Shown piece by piece: positions 9,142 through 18,936 of a stretch of 64,000 bases of DNA (positions are counted from its first letter, which is position 1; the number at the start of each line of letters is the position of its first letter). The DNA lies in assembly GCA_949295905.1 (NCBI GenBank), contig CASFNA010000001.1:1-64000 (forward strand), given 5' to 3'. The DNA comes from an uncultured Prevotellaceae bacterium (GTDB taxonomy: Bacteria > Bacteroidota > Bacteroidia > Bacteroidales > Bacteroidaceae). A model generated the notes under the pieces. That model ran no database searches and was not told the DNA's origin. It was given only the letters and a program-made list of their open reading frames with translations. The position numbers were made by a program, and so were the translations under genes.

Positions 9142-10014
9142 ATGAGACAGCTAAAAATTCAAAAAAGTATTACCAACCGTTCAAGTGAAGCTTTAGACAA
9201 ATACCTTGTTGAAATAGGACGCGCTCCGCTTATTTCAATTGACGAGGAAATAGAACTGGCACAGAAAATAAAGAAAGGCGGCCCTGAAGGCGAACGGGCA
9301 AAAAACAAGCTGGTTACAGCCAATCTGCGTTTCGTAGTGTCAGTGGCCAAGCAATACCAGCACCAAGGACTGACACTGACAGACTTGATTGACGAAGGTA
9401 ATATTGGTCTTATCAAGGCGGCCCAAAAGTTCGATGAAACGCGCGGTTTCAAATTCATTTCTTACGCCGTATGGTGGATAAGACAAAGCATCCTGCAAGC
9501 AATCGCCGAACAAAGCCGTATAGTTCGCTTGCCTCTCAACCAAGTTGGCTCTCTTAACAAGATAAATCACGAAATAAACAAGTTCGAGCAGGAGAACCAG
9601 CGCCATCCTTCTGTATCGGAACTTTCCGAAGTTACGAAACTTGACGAAGAAAAAATCGGACAGTCGTTGGCCGCCGATGGACACCATGTAAGCATTGACG
9701 CACCGTTCCAAGACGGTGAAGACAATTGTATGCTTGATGTCATGCCAAGCGGAGAAGACAGCCGCACAGACCGCGCTGTTGACCATGAATCGATGGCTCT
9801 CGAACTCAATACTGTATTGAGCAAAGTTTTGAAAGAACGTGAAATAACTATTATACGTGAATGTTTTGGCATTGGATGCCACGAAAAAGGCCTTGAAGAA
9901 ATTGGCGACCAACTTGGGCTTACACGTGAACGTGTACGCCAAATCAGGGAAAAGAGCATCGCAAAACTCCGTGAAAGCGGTAATGCAAAAATCCTTATGA
10001 AATATTTAGGATAA
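9142..10014 (+). CDS. rpoD: RNA polymerase primary sigma factor, Bacteroidetes type
   Basis: Sigma-70 factor of 290 residues directing RNA polymerase to housekeeping promoters. Region 1.2 begins near residue 18 (SEALDKYLVEIGRAPLIS). Region 2 has the -10 recognition helix (DLIDEGNIGLIKAAQKFDE, then YAVWWIRQSILQAI). Region 4 has the helix-turn-helix (LEEIGDQLGLTRERVRQIRE). Region 1.1 and the non-conserved domain are absent, as normal for Bacteroidetes primary sigma factors. This factor reads the TTTG/TAnnTTTG promoters found throughout the window. Confidence 0.95.
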   Translation: MRQLKIQKSITNRSSEALDKYLVEIGRAPLISIDEEIELAQKIKKGGPEGERAKNKLVTANLRFVVSVAKQYQHQGLTLTDLIDEGNIGLIKAAQKFDETRGFKFISYAVWWIRQSILQAIAEQSRIVRLPLNQVGSLNKINHEINKFEQENQRHPSVSELSEVTKLDEEKIGQSLAADGHHVSIDAPFQDGEDNCMLDVMPSGEDSRTDRAVDHESMALELNTVLSKVLKEREITIIRECFGIGCHEKGLEEIGDQLGLTRERVRQIREKSIAKLRESGNAKILMKYLG

Positions 10015-10054
10015 CGACATGTAACATCATATTAACATAAATCACAGCATTGGG

Positions 10055-10106
10055 GCGGAATACGGTGGCTTTCAATAAGTTAAAACTGTATTCCGCTTAT
10101 TTTATC
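10055..10106 (+). terminator. Terminator after rpoD
   Basis: GCGGAATACGGT (10055-10066) pairs with ACTGTATTCCGC (10085-10096), with one G-U pair. TTATTTTAT follows. Confidence 0.7.
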
Positions 10107-10138
10107 AATACATGAAAATACAAAACGAGTTCAAAAAC

Positions 10139-12133
10139 TCACAACCGTAATCTCAACTGTAACTCAAGGTCAGTAGCAGACGAACCGTCTATTTCTTGAT
10201 AACTACTTCCTATTTTATCTCGGTCGAAATACTTTGTAGTACCGACTTTTGCCGTTACCGAAACCTTATCGGAAAAAGCGGAAGTGGCAAACAAAGCAAA
10301 TCTTATACCGTTGCCATAATATGCAGGGAATGAAAAAGAATAACGCAAGCCGCGCTCGTAAGCATATACCCTGCTATCATAATCGTCCGTATCAAAATAG
10401 CCGAAAGAGAGCATTGCGCTGAACAATTTTTTCACTTTCAGCCCTACATTTTGGCTTATCATCCAGCCAAGACTGCTTTTTTTATAATCTGTATAAGAAA
10501 CGTCAGCCTGCGTTTTCCAACTCCATACAGCATCGTTATATGACACCGAGAAGCGTCCCCGATGCTCATCTTTAAATATAAGCCCTGTTTTTTCAGCATT
10601 GTCACGCTCACGCATCTTAAAGCGGTAACGCGCGGAAAACGTCCAACTACCGGGCACATACGTCAGCTGCACAAGGTTGTCAAACGACCGTGAGCTGCCG
10701 GCAGCCTGATATTTAGGCCACGCAAAGTATGCAAAATCCGTGTATGCCGATACGTTAAGCCCCGGCATAGGCACCCACTTGACACCAAGATATACGCCGC
10801 TTTCATTCTGTACAGCACCTCCTTCACTAAAACTTTCTGCAAACAACGAATAATACCTGAAGGAGTAAAACCTCTGTAAAGCCAGCAAATCAAGATTGTC
10901 AGTAAGACTATAACTCAACGAATTGACCGTCGCAACAGCATTGCAACCACCCGTAGCCGTCTCGCCGCTGAATGAAAGTCTGTGACCCGTATATCCGTAA
11001 TTGACCCCAACGTTGTAAAAATTCTTTCCATTTGCATAATGCCGGCGGTAAATGGCCTCCGTCTTTGGCTTCAGCTCCTTATCCAAAGACACAAATACGC
11101 CAGTTGCGCCCACATAAAACCCGCCAAACCGATAGTCTATATTCCCACCGACAAGAAAATGCGAAGAATTGTTTTTCTTTGCCATTTCCGTTTCAGTCCG
11201 ATGATACCCTGAACTCAATATTGTTGCAATGGTGCTGTCGCCCTTATTCAATGTAGCATCAAACTTCCGGTAAGAGACAAATGCGCTGACATCAAGTCCC
11301 TTAGCTACCGACACTGTCGCCGCCGCGCCTTGCAAATAATTGGCACTCGACAATGACGAATGGGCGCGTATGTTGCTTGCTCCACGTCCCATTGACGACA
11401 AAGCCGACAGCTTGCCGAAGCTGAAATTGTTGTTTATCACAAGCCCCATGCCAAACCTCGCACGATACCGCCCTAACGCAAGCGTCTTTATCCGTCCCAA
11501 CTTTTTGAGCACCAAGTAAAATGAATAGAAATCATATCCCAGGTTGTTTCTGCCTGCAAAAAAAGGCTCGCCTGCGTCCTGGGCGCCCAATACGCCAAGC
11601 CTTACATTGTCTCCATAAGTAAAATCATACCTTATGCTGTGCTTATATTGATACCCCATGTAGCCTTCCCTGTCGCCTTTACGCGTATAAAACGGCACTT
11701 TCAACGTTCCCGTCAAATCATGCTTGCCGTACTTTACTATGTTTTTCATCGTCGGGAACGCACGTTTCTTTATCTCTCCGGCATAAGTAAAATACGAAAG
11801 AAGCTTACGCTTGTAATAGTCAAGCCCGGTTATCATAGCCAATTCGCCAAGAGACTTCATCGGCCCGTAAAAATAAAGGTATTCACTGATGTCTTCAACG
11901 TCTTTCGCCGAAAGGAACGGAAACTGCTCCAGTTCCTCACGAGTAGCCGTGTTTATATTCAACGGACTTGCTTCAAAGTCACAGAACATATCAAAATATA
12001 CCTCCCAATCCACGGCCTCCATGTCTTCCATCTCGCCGATTTGGTACAGATACTGCTCCCATTCATGCTGTTGCTGCGCACTCACAAACATATACATGAA
12101 CGATAATAGAAATGTCAAAATGTATTTTCCCAT
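10139..12133 (-). CDS. Helix-hairpin-helix protein with C-terminal outer-membrane-barrel-like region
   Basis: Secreted protein of 664 residues with signal peptide MGKYILTFLLSFMYMFVSAQ. Residues 50-115 hold ComEA-type helix-hairpin-helix repeats (LNINTATREELEQFPFLSAK, then SLGELAMITGLD). The remaining 500 or so residues are alternating polar/aromatic beta-strands (FTYGDNVRLGVLGAQDAGEP, RYRFKMRERDN) and end in ELQLRLRL, as in barrels. The family is common in Bacteroidales and has no firm function. HHH domains suggest DNA contact and the barrel suggests the outer membrane, so a role in DNA uptake is possible but unproven. TATATTTG at 12168-12161 is the likely -7 element. Confidence 0.8.
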   Translation of the reverse strand: MGKYILTFLLSFMYMFVSAQQQHEWEQYLYQIGEMEDMEAVDWEVYFDMFCDFEASPLNINTATREELEQFPFLSAKDVEDISEYLYFYGPMKSLGELAMITGLDYYKRKLLSYFTYAGEIKKRAFPTMKNIVKYGKHDLTGTLKVPFYTRKGDREGYMGYQYKHSIRYDFTYGDNVRLGVLGAQDAGEPFFAGRNNLGYDFYSFYLVLKKLGRIKTLALGRYRARFGMGLVINNNFSFGKLSALSSMGRGASNIRAHSSLSSANYLQGAAATVSVAKGLDVSAFVSYRKFDATLNKGDSTIATILSSGYHRTETEMAKKNNSSHFLVGGNIDYRFGGFYVGATGVFVSLDKELKPKTEAIYRRHYANGKNFYNVGVNYGYTGHRLSFSGETATGGCNAVATVNSLSYSLTDNLDLLALQRFYSFRYYSLFAESFSEGGAVQNESGVYLGVKWVPMPGLNVSAYTDFAYFAWPKYQAAGSSRSFDNLVQLTYVPGSWTFSARYRFKMRERDNAEKTGLIFKDEHRGRFSVSYNDAVWSWKTQADVSYTDYKKSSLGWMISQNVGLKVKKLFSAMLSFGYFDTDDYDSRVYAYERGLRYSFSFPAYYGNGIRFALFATSAFSDKVSVTAKVGTTKYFDRDKIGSSYQEIDGSSATDLELQLRLRL

Positions 12134-12160
12134 TCGATTATCAAGGCGTTTTTAGTAATG

Positions 12161-12168
12161 CAAATATA
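12161..12168 (-). promoter_or_regulatory. -7 element for the HHH/barrel gene
   Basis: TATATTTG on the minus strand, 28 bases upstream of the ATG. The -33 element is not evident. Confidence 0.5.
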
Positions 12169-12223
12169 ATCATATTATTTGTGTTTTCCTATATCTCGCG
12201 CCAAAGTCTTTATGAAAAACAAG

Positions 12224-12251
12224 AAAAGGACTTCACAAACGAAGTCCTTTT
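12224..12251 (-). terminator. Terminator of the tRNA-Arg gene
   Basis: AAAAGGACTTC (12224-12234) pairs with GAAGTCCTTTT (12241-12251): a perfect 11-bp stem with a 6-nt loop. It begins 5 bases past the tRNA 3' end, and the minus-strand transcript continues with TTGTTTTTC. Confidence 0.8.
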
Positions 12252-12255
12252 CCAG

Positions 12256-12330
12256 TGATTCCGTAGGGATTCGAACCCTAGACCCACGCCTTAGAAGGGC
12301 GTTGCTCTAATCCAACTGAGCTACGGAACC
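12256..12330 (-). tRNA. tRNA-Arg (anticodon TCT)
   Basis: Minus-strand cloverleaf of 75 nt. The acceptor GGTTCCG pairs with CGGAATC, discriminator A. The anticodon loop is CTTCTAA, and the T-arm contains GGTTCGAATCC. The 3' CCA is not encoded. Confidence 0.95.
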
Positions 12331-12343
12331 TCAAATTCGGGTG

Positions 12344-12374
12344 CAAAGTTAGCTAAAATTATCGGTATCCCAAA
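12344..12374 (-). promoter_or_regulatory. Promoter of tRNA-Arg
   Basis: On the minus strand TTTG (12374-12371), 19 bases, TAACTTTG (12351-12344). Full consensus, 14 bases before the mature tRNA 5' end. Confidence 0.8.
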
Positions 12375-12540
12375 ATTTTCAAGACAAAAGTTAAATCCAT
12401 CATGGCTGTAATAAAACAAATAATACATAAACGACAGCCAATACACAATATTTGGTCTTTCAACTCACAATATGCCGCATATCATGCTGCAAAATAACAT
12501 TTTTCATATGGTAAAAGACCAACTTTTAGAAAACTAATGA

Positions 12541-12576
12541 AAATGGTGGAAGACGGGACAGCCCATCTTCCACCAC
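12541..12576 (-). terminator. Terminator after rho
   Basis: On the minus strand TGGTGGAAGA (12576-12567) pairs with TCTTCCACCA (12554-12545), followed by TTTTC. It is about 95 bases past the rho stop. Confidence 0.65.
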
Positions 12577-12671
12577 ATAACATATTTATTATCAGTTATA
12601 CATAATGTTCAGTAAAGTATGCAAACAAGCCAATACGCCAACTACACATACCTTTACTGGTATATACCTAC

Positions 12672-14666
12672 TTATGAATTCATCGTTGCAAGAAACTCGT
12701 CATTGTCATGTGTGTGCATGATCCGGTCATGAATAGTGTTCATCGCCTCGATAGGATTCATGTCGGCTATGAACTTACGCAGCACCCACATGCGGTCGAG
12801 TGTAAGCTTGTCTTGCAGCAAATCGTCACGACGGGTGCTTGAAGCGACAAGGTTAACCGCCGGGAATATCCTCTTGTTACTCAAGTTGCGGTCAAGCTGG
12901 AGTTCCATGTTACCCGTGCCTTTAAACTCCTCGAATATCACTTCGTCCATCTTGCTGCCCGTATCTATAAGAGCCGTCGCCACAATCGTCAGCGAGCCTC
13001 CGCCCTCAATGTTCCTGGCCGCACCGAAGAAACGCTTTGGCTTCTGCAACGCATTAGCGTCCACACCACCGGTAAGCACCTTGCCGCTGGCCGGCGCAAC
13101 CGTGTTGTATGCACGTGCAAGACGGGTTATTGAGTCGAGGAATATCACGACATCATGACCGCACTCAACCATACGTTTTGCCTTTTCAAGCACTATACCG
13201 GCAATCTTTACATGACGCTCGGCCGGCTCGTCGAATGTCGAGGCTATCACCTCGGCGTTCACCGTGCGTGCCATGTCGGTCACTTCCTCCGGTCGTTCGT
13301 CGATAAGCAGCATCATCAGGTAAGCTTCAGGATGGTTGGCCGCTATGGCATTTGCAATATCTTTCATCAATATTGTCTTACCTGTCTTGGGCTGGGCTAC
13401 GATAAGCGCACGCTGCCCCTTGCCTATCGGCGAGAACAAGTCAACAATCCTTGTGCTGAGATTGGTCGTTGCCGGGTCGCCGCACAATGTAAATTTCTCA
13501 TCCGGAAACAACGGTGTAAGGTGGTCGAAGGGTATTCTGTCACGCACCTCTGCCGGGTCACGCCCATTGATTTTGTCAATAGTAGTCAGCGGAAAATACT
13601 TCTCTCCGTCATGCGGAGGACGCACATGGCACTCTATAACATCGCCCGTCTTAAGTCCGTAGCGCTTAATCTGCACTATCGAAACATAAATGTCGTCAGG
13701 CGATGAAAGATAATTATAATCGCTTGAACGCAGGAATCCATATCCGTCAGGCATTATCTCAAGTACACCGTTAGCCGTAATTATATCTTCAAAATCAAAT
13801 GACGACATGGCTTCCTGGTCCATACGTTGGGTGTAAGCAACTGTGTTCATGTCCACAGGTGCGGTAGGATTGTCGAACATGTCAAAATTAGGAAGAGCCA
13901 TTTGGTCTTCTATCGGCAAATCCACAACGGTTATGAAATCGGTCCCATCTGCCGGGTCACCCTCCCATACACCTTGGGCTATGGCCTCACGTTTCTCGTC
14001 AACAAGTTCATTATGTGCATTGACCTTGGCCTGAAGCTGCGCCAGCAGGTCTGATTGTTCCTCAACGTCTTCATTGCCCTCACCAGGTGAATACTCGGCT
14101 TCTGGCACTACTGGCAAAGCCTCATCATCTGCCACTTGCTTTTCATCCATAAACGGTGGAACATCCATACCGCGACTTTCCTCTTCGTCAGTTGCCTCCG
14201 GCAAAGTGGCAGTAACTGGTTGCTGCAACATCCCAGCGTCGTTTACTGGCTCTTTGCGGTCTTCAGCGACTCCGTCAGTCGCAATTTGTTGCTCCGGCTG
14301 CATCAGTTGCTCGTCCTTGGCTTTAGCCTTGGCCCTTGTTGACTTTGTCTTAGTTGGCGTTGCAACAGGCACATCGTTGAAAATAGAAGGCACTTCACTT
14401 GACACTTTGTTCTTTTTCAGGTCAAAGTTCTCACCTTCTTTACCATTCACCGAATATACCCTGTCCGTATCTTTCTTAACGATACGCACCCTACGGCGTT
14501 TTGTCCCAAGAGGATTTTTGTTTCCCTCCACTTCGGCTTGTTTGTCAAGAATAGAATAAATAATATCTTCTTGGCTATCTCCAGACTTGACTTTTGCTCC
14601 TAATTGTTCAGCAATATCCTCAAGTTCGGCGATATTCTTAGATAAAAGTTCGTCTTTGCTATACAT
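12672..14666 (-). CDS. rho: Transcription termination factor Rho with large N-terminal insertion
   Basis: Hexameric RNA-dependent ATPase that ends transcription. The 664 residues compare with about 420 for E. coli Rho. The N-terminal Rho_N helix bundle (residues 1-45) is followed by roughly 240 low-complexity residues rich in E, D, P, A and basic patches ([22 protein letters not shown]). Then come the cold-shock-like RNA-binding domain ([16 protein letters not shown]) and the ATPase core with Walker [14 protein letters not shown] and [15 protein letters not shown]. The insertion is usual in Bacteroidetes. I start at [10 protein letters not shown] (14666), 19 codons inside the longest frame, since this is the conserved Rho_N start and the -7 element TAATTTTG lies at 14756-14749. 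Confidence 0.95.
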   Translation of the reverse strand: MYSKDELLSKNIAELEDIAEQLGAKVKSGDSQEDIIYSILDKQAEVEGNKNPLGTKRRRVRIVKKDTDRVYSVNGKEGENFDLKKNKVSSEVPSIFNDVPVATPTKTKSTRAKAKAKDEQLMQPEQQIATDGVAEDRKEPVNDAGMLQQPVTATLPEATDEEESRGMDVPPFMDEKQVADDEALPVVPEAEYSPGEGNEDVEEQSDLLAQLQAKVNAHNELVDEKREAIAQGVWEGDPADGTDFITVVDLPIEDQMALPNFDMFDNPTAPVDMNTVAYTQRMDQEAMSSFDFEDIITANGVLEIMPDGYGFLRSSDYNYLSSPDDIYVSIVQIKRYGLKTGDVIECHVRPPHDGEKYFPLTTIDKINGRDPAEVRDRIPFDHLTPLFPDEKFTLCGDPATTNLSTRIVDLFSPIGKGQRALIVAQPKTGKTILMKDIANAIAANHPEAYLMMLLIDERPEEVTDMARTVNAEVIASTFDEPAERHVKIAGIVLEKAKRMVECGHDVVIFLDSITRLARAYNTVAPASGKVLTGGVDANALQKPKRFFGAARNIEGGGSLTIVATALIDTGSKMDEVIFEEFKGTGNMELQLDRNLSNKRIFPAVNLVASSTRRDDLLQDKLTLDRMWVLRKFIADMNPIEAMNTIHDRIMHTHDNDEFLATMNS

Positions 14667-14748
14667 AAATATAATGTATGTGTGGAAATTTAATGATTGG
14701 ATTTGTTTCACGACTGGAAACAAACGCTTGATTTTCTTATTTGACGTG

Positions 14749-14756
14749 CAAAATTA
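14749..14756 (-). promoter_or_regulatory. -7 element of the rho promoter
   Basis: TAATTTTG on the minus strand, implying an untranslated leader of about 75 nt. Rho genes are often self-attenuated through such leaders; that is inference here. Confidence 0.5.
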
Positions 14757-14907
14757 ATAATTTATATTGAAGAAAACGAATATTAACCGATGCCGTTTTA
14801 GCTTTTAACTATTTTTAAATCTGTTTTTGATTCAAAACAGCATAAAAACAATCCATATATGAGGCTTGAACATGTACACGCCCCATTCCCCTGCCGTACA
14901 CCATTCC

Positions 14908-16689
14908 CTATTGTTCCGCTATTTCCGACAATTCAAGCCATCGCATCTCCTTTTCATCCTGCTCTTCCTTTAACAGAGGCAATCTCTTACTCACCGCCGT
15001 AAGCTCTTCTATGGACAAGGTTCCGCTGCAAAGCCGTTCTTCCAACACCTTTCGCTCCGCTTCTATTTCAGCTATTTCCTTTTCCAGGCTGGCATACTCC
15101 AATTTTTCTTTATATGACAACCGGCGCCGCTCCGCACGCCGCCTTTCCCGGACGAAAGGCTCACGCTTGGCACCAATAGTGTCGGCCTTGCTTTTCAGCG
15201 AGCACCACTCCCGGTATTGTGTATAGTTGCCAGGGAAATCTTGCACTTCGCCTCCACCGTTGAAAACCAGCAAATGGTCAACAACCTTATCCATAAAATA
15301 ACGGTCATGGCTTACAATTATCACACATCCTGGAAAATCCGCCAGATATTCCTCAAATATCTGCAATGTCTGTATGTCCAAATCGTTCGTAGGCTCATCA
15401 AGCACAAGAAAATTTGGATTCTTCATCAGTACCGTGCACAAGTAAAGCTTGCGCTTCTCTCCACCGCTGAGTTTGTACACATAGTTGTGCTGCTGCTCCG
15501 GCGTAAAAAGGAAATATTGCAGGAACTGGGATGCAGAAAGGTGCTTGCCTCCCCCCATATCTATATAGTCGGCAATTTCAGTAACTACATCTATAACCTT
15601 CTTCTGCTGGTCAAACTTTATTCCCTCCTGTGAAAAATATCCGAACTTAACCGTCGAACCGATGTCAAAGCGGCCGCTGTCTGGCTTCTCCAAGCCCAAA
15701 AGCATTTTCACGAATGTTGACTTTCCTGTACCGTTATTGCCGACAATTCCCATCTTCTCATACCGGGCGAAGTTATAGTAGAAGTCTTTTAAAATGACAT
15801 TGTCAGGCCCCCAGCTCTTCGAAATATACTGGCACTCGAATATTTTGCTGCCTATATATATGTTCTTCGACTTCAGCCTTATCTGCCTTTCCTCGATACG
15901 CTGCTTCGCAACCTTCTCCAACTCGTAAAAAGCATCCTCGCGATAACGCGCCTTATGGCCGCGAGCCTGTGGCATCCGGCGCATCCATTCAAGTTCCTTC
16001 CTATACAAATTGTTGGCTCTGGCTATTTCCGCCCGAGTGTTGTCAATACGCTCCTGGCGCTTTTCCAGATAATAGCTGTAGTTGCCACGATAGGTATAGA
16101 CGGTCTTGCCGTCAAGCTCAATTATCACAGAGCATACCCTGTCAAGGAAAAACCTGTCATGGGTCACCATGAGAAGTGTCTTGTTGCCTCTTGACAAAAA
16201 ACCTTCAAGCCATTCTATCATCTCCAAGTCAAGATGGTTGGTAGGCTCGTCAAGTATAAGCATGTCCGGCTCGGTCAGCAATACGTTGGCCAGAGCCACA
16301 CGACGCTGCTGGCCACCGCTAAGCGTACCCATAGTCCGTGACAAGTCGCCCACCTTCAATTGCGTAAGCACCTGCTTCGCCTTTAGTATCTTCTCCTCGT
16401 CGCCTGCATGGTTGAAACAGGCGTCAAGCACCGTATCGGCATCGTTGAACTTCGGGGTCTGCTCAAGATACCCTACGCGGACACCGCGCCGGAAGATTAT
16501 TTCCCCAGAATCATACCCCTCCACACCGGTAAGGATGGAAAGCAAAGTGGACTTGCCCGTACCGTTGCGGGCTACCAGCCCCACCTTCTGTCCTTCAGAT
16601 ACGGAAAACGAGATATCTTCAAAAAGGACTTGAGCACCAAACGACTTTGTAAGATGCTGTACATCAAGATATGGTATTACACTTGCCAT
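14908..16689 (-). CDS. ABC-F family ATPase (Uup-like)
   Basis: Cytoplasmic protein of 593 residues with two ABC domains and no membrane segment. Domain 1 has Walker A LVARNGTGKSTLL, signature LSGGQQRRVALA and LILDEPTNHLDLEMIEW. Domain 2 has IVGNNGTGKSTFV, LSGGEKRKLYLC and LVLDEPTNDLD. The linker is the charged helical arm typical of ABC-F proteins (RMPQARGHKARYRED). The C-terminal 90 residues form a charged coiled coil (EKEIAEIEAERKVLEERL). ABC-F proteins act on the ribosome E site or on recombination intermediates (Uup). It starts 8 bases after engB, so both are one operon, which favours a ribosome-linked role. Confidence 0.9.
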   Translation of the reverse strand: MASVIPYLDVQHLTKSFGAQVLFEDISFSVSEGQKVGLVARNGTGKSTLLSILTGVEGYDSGEIIFRRGVRVGYLEQTPKFNDADTVLDACFNHAGDEEKILKAKQVLTQLKVGDLSRTMGTLSGGQQRRVALANVLLTEPDMLILDEPTNHLDLEMIEWLEGFLSRGNKTLLMVTHDRFFLDRVCSVIIELDGKTVYTYRGNYSYYLEKRQERIDNTRAEIARANNLYRKELEWMRRMPQARGHKARYREDAFYELEKVAKQRIEERQIRLKSKNIYIGSKIFECQYISKSWGPDNVILKDFYYNFARYEKMGIVGNNGTGKSTFVKMLLGLEKPDSGRFDIGSTVKFGYFSQEGIKFDQQKKVIDVVTEIADYIDMGGGKHLSASQFLQYFLFTPEQQHNYVYKLSGGEKRKLYLCTVLMKNPNFLVLDEPTNDLDIQTLQIFEEYLADFPGCVIIVSHDRYFMDKVVDHLLVFNGGGEVQDFPGNYTQYREWCSLKSKADTIGAKREPFVRERRRAERRRLSYKEKLEYASLEKEIAEIEAERKVLEERLCSGTLSIEELTAVSKRLPLLKEEQDEKEMRWLELSEIAEQ

Positions 16690-16697
16690 AAGGCTTT

Positions 16698-17306
16698 TTA
16701 TTTTTCTTCCTTCAATGTCTTGTTTATCTGTGCGATATAGTCAAGCACGTCGTCACGCCCAGTCTTTTTCTCGCTGCTTGTGATAAAATGAGGCGGCAGT
16801 TCCTCCCATGTGTCAGTAAGACTGTCCATGTATGCCTTGACAGACAACTTTGCCTTGACCGGGCCAAGCTTGTCCGCCTTTGTGAATACTATTGAGAACG
16901 GAACTCCGCTACGCCCCAGCCAGTCTATGAACTCGCGGTCCACCGGCATGAATCCATGGCGTATGTCCACCAATACAAACACGTTGACAAGCTGCTCGCG
17001 CTGCAAGATGTACGACGTCACCATCTGCTCCAGCTTCTTCTGCACCGACTTTGAACGCTTGGCAAAGCCATAACCTGGCAGGTCTACCAGATACCATTCG
17101 TCATTGATTATGAAATGGTTGATAAGCAAAGTCTTCCCTGGTGTTGCGGAAGTCTTCGCCAAATTCTTATGGTTACAGAGCATGTTTATCAAACTCGACT
17201 TGCCAACATTGCTCCTGCCAATAAAAGCATATTCAGGCTTGGTGTCATCCGGACATTTCGTCCAAGTGGAATTGCTTATTACAAATTCTGACTTTCTTAT
17301 TTCCAT
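16698..17306 (-). CDS. engB: Ribosome-biogenesis GTPase YsxC/EngB
   Basis: GTPase of 202 residues needed for assembly of the large ribosomal subunit. G-motifs are visible: G1 [15 protein letters not shown]2 [12 protein letters not shown]3 [12 protein letters not shown] and G4 FTKADKL. I use ATG 17306 ([11 protein letters not shown]); the longer frame opens with TTG two codons earlier and has no support. It is the first gene of a two-gene unit with the ABC-F ATPase, driven by a full-consensus promoter. Confidence 0.95.
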   Translation of the reverse strand: MEIRKSEFVISNSTWTKCPDDTKPEYAFIGRSNVGKSSLINMLCNHKNLAKTSATPGKTLLINHFIINDEWYLVDLPGYGFAKRSKSVQKKLEQMVTSYILQREQLVNVFVLVDIRHGFMPVDREFIDWLGRSGVPFSIVFTKADKLGPVKAKLSVKAYMDSLTDTWEELPPHFITSSEKKTGRDDVLDYIAQINKTLKEEK

Positions 17307-17435
17307 ATTCAAACGTTTTCAAGGCATGGCACATGTGCCTGGCATACGACTTTAAGCACGCCACCGCAGCAAACCGCCACACTTACGATTAACAACACAA
17401 GCCCGTGAAACGGACTTGCCCGCATATTTTCCGAA

Positions 17436-17488
17436 GTGCAAAGATAATGCAAGTTAGGCGCAATGCCAAATAAAAGGAAGAGAAACGG
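17436..17488 (-). repeat. 53-bp promoter module, copy 1 (engB)
   Basis: Contains on the minus strand TTTG (17470-17467), 20 bases, TATCTTTG (17446-17439), a full-consensus promoter. The whole 53 bp matches 26583-26635 at 49 positions, including about 18 bases upstream of the -33 box. Both copies drive minus-strand genes. Confidence 0.75.
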
Positions 17489-17568
17489 GATTTTGTCAAC
17501 ACTGCGGACGCAGATTGTTTTATTTGGAATCCGCATCATGAAACCGCATGACTGTCATCCAAACTCCT

Positions 17569-17652
17569 AAAGACGGCATTTTACCTTACCAAAGGCCACA
17601 AATGGCAATGCGAAAGGCCGCCTTTTACAAGCCGAAATACGGCCTTTTACAA
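17569..17652. repeat. Dispersed palindromic repeat, site C
   Basis: Begins AAAGACGGCATTTTAC (the core in inverse orientation). It continues with alternating units CCAAAGGCC, GCGAAAGGCCGCCTTTTAC and AATACGGCCTTTTAC. Same family as sites A, B, D, E and F. Confidence 0.65.
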
Positions 17653-17772
17653 ACTCTTGGCTATCAACAAGTTACACATACGGTACGAAAGGCGCGGCAC
17701 ATCTGATTCAGACATAACGCCTGAACATCCGGACGAATATCGGCACGGAGCAACAACAAAAAGAAGTTTTGT

Positions 17773-17804
17773 CTTGGAAATTACAGCATATTGAAGTAAC
17801 TTTG
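17773..17804 (+). promoter_or_regulatory. Promoter of the recR operon
   Basis: CTTG (17773-17776), 20 bases, TAACTTTG (17797-17804). Transcription should start near 17811. That is past the upstream TTG codon at 17769, so it fixes the recR start at ATG 17826. Confidence 0.7.
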
Positions 17805-17825
17805 CCGCCGAAAATATTGAACGAC

Positions 17826-18443
17826 ATGCTCCAACAATATCCGTCGCAACTGTTTGCAAGAGCCGTTTCCGAGCTGGCCGGCCTACCCGGCGTAGGACAA
17901 AAAACGGCCTTGAGGCTGGCTTTGTTCCTGCTCAGGCAGGACAAGGACAAGGTCGGCCGGTTCGTGAAGACAATCGGTGACATGCGCAATGAAATAAGAT
18001 ACTGCACCATATGCCACAACATCAGCGACAGCGACATTTGCCCGATATGCTCGAACAAGCACCGCGACGCATCAACCGTATGCGTGGTGGAAAACGTGCA
18101 GGACGTGATGGCCGTGGAGAACACACAGCAGTACAACGGCCTTTACCATGTGCTGGGCGGCGTAATATCGCCGATGGACGGCATCGGCCCCGGCGACATA
18201 GAGATAGACTCGCTTGTTGACAGGGTGGCGGCAGGCGGCGTAAACGAAGTGATACTCGCCCTAAGCCCCAACATGGAAGGAGACACGACAAACTTCTACA
18301 TCTACCGCAAACTGTCAAAATATGATGTCAGGCTCAGCGTTATAGCACGAGGAGTGTCGGTCGGAGAAGAACTGGAATATACAGACGAGGTAACACTCGG
18401 ACGCTCTATCATCAACCGTGTGCCGTTCGACGGCAGGCAGTAA
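17826..18443 (+). CDS. recR: Recombination mediator RecR
   Basis: Ring-forming protein of 205 residues that helps RecFOR load RecA on gapped DNA. The helix-hairpin-helix [19 protein letters not shown] is followed by the zinc finger [16 protein letters not shown] and a Toprim domain ([35 protein letters not shown]). The start at [14 protein letters not shown] matches the family and follows the mapped promoter. A gap of 40 bases leads to the next gene of a four-gene unit. Confidence 0.95.
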   Translation: MLQQYPSQLFARAVSELAGLPGVGQKTALRLALFLLRQDKDKVGRFVKTIGDMRNEIRYCTICHNISDSDICPICSNKHRDASTVCVVENVQDVMAVENTQQYNGLYHVLGGVISPMDGIGPGDIEIDSLVDRVAAGGVNEVILALSPNMEGDTTNFYIYRKLSKYDVRLSVIARGVSVGEELEYTDEVTLGRSIINRVPFDGRQ

Positions 18444-18483
18444 ACGGAGCAAATAAGTATTATTTCACCTATTTATATATATT

Positions 18484-18936
18484 ATGACAATGGAAAAATC
18501 TACCATAATAAACAAGGCGAAACGCCTTCTGGCAGCCGAATTGTATACAAGCATACTTGTTGCAGTGGCTATCGCCGTGCTGTATGAGACTGACACGCTC
18601 ATGCCTGGCGACCTTTCCGGCAACGCAAATATGGCATTCATCACCGTGTCCGTAATGGAAATACTTACCATTTGCATGGTACCCCTGGCGCTCAGGCTGT
18701 TCAAACTCAAGAAAATAAATGCAGAACTGACATACACACAAGGCCGTGCACTCGCCAAGTGGGGAAGCGTCAGGATGGCGATGCTCTGCCTGCCAATGAT
18801 TGCAAACACGTTGCTATACTACATGTCGGGACTCAACGTCGCTTTCGGCTACATGGCCATAATATGCCTTGTATGCCTTGTGTTCGTATATCCCGGCACT
18901 GCACGCTGCATTTTAGAAACCGGTGGAGAAAAATGA
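18484..18936 (+). CDS. Small integral membrane protein, unknown function
   Basis: Protein of 150 residues with about four hydrophobic segments: SILVAVAIAVLYE, MAFITVSVMEILTICMVPL, MAMLCLPMIANTLLYYM and GYMAIICLVCLVFVY. No catalytic motif was recognised. Its stop overlaps the start of the glycosyltransferase by 4 bases (ATGA), so the two are translationally coupled. A role linked to glycan export or membrane placement of that enzyme is possible but not shown. An alternative start is two codons downstream. Confidence 0.75.
   Translation: MTMEKSTIINKAKRLLAAELYTSILVAVAIAVLYETDTLMPGDLSGNANMAFITVSVMEILTICMVPLALRLFKLKKINAELTYTQGRALAKWGSVRMAMLCLPMIANTLLYYMSGLNVAFGYMAIICLVCLVFVYPGTARCILETGGEK

Larger units (their letters stand above)
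12331..12671. other. Spacer between rho and tRNA-Arg
   Basis: AT-rich, without a credible gene. It holds the tRNA promoter at its left end and the rho terminator in the middle. Nothing else is recognised. Confidence 0.6.
17307..17825. other. Divergent spacer between engB and recR
   Basis: About 520 bases without a credible gene. It contains the engB promoter module at 17436-17488, dispersed repeat site C at 17569-17652, and the recR promoter at 17773-17804. Confidence 0.65.

Noticed and set aside
17309-17539. 76-codon minus-strand frame before engB
   Set aside because: It spans the promoter module and shows no protein-like conservation cues.
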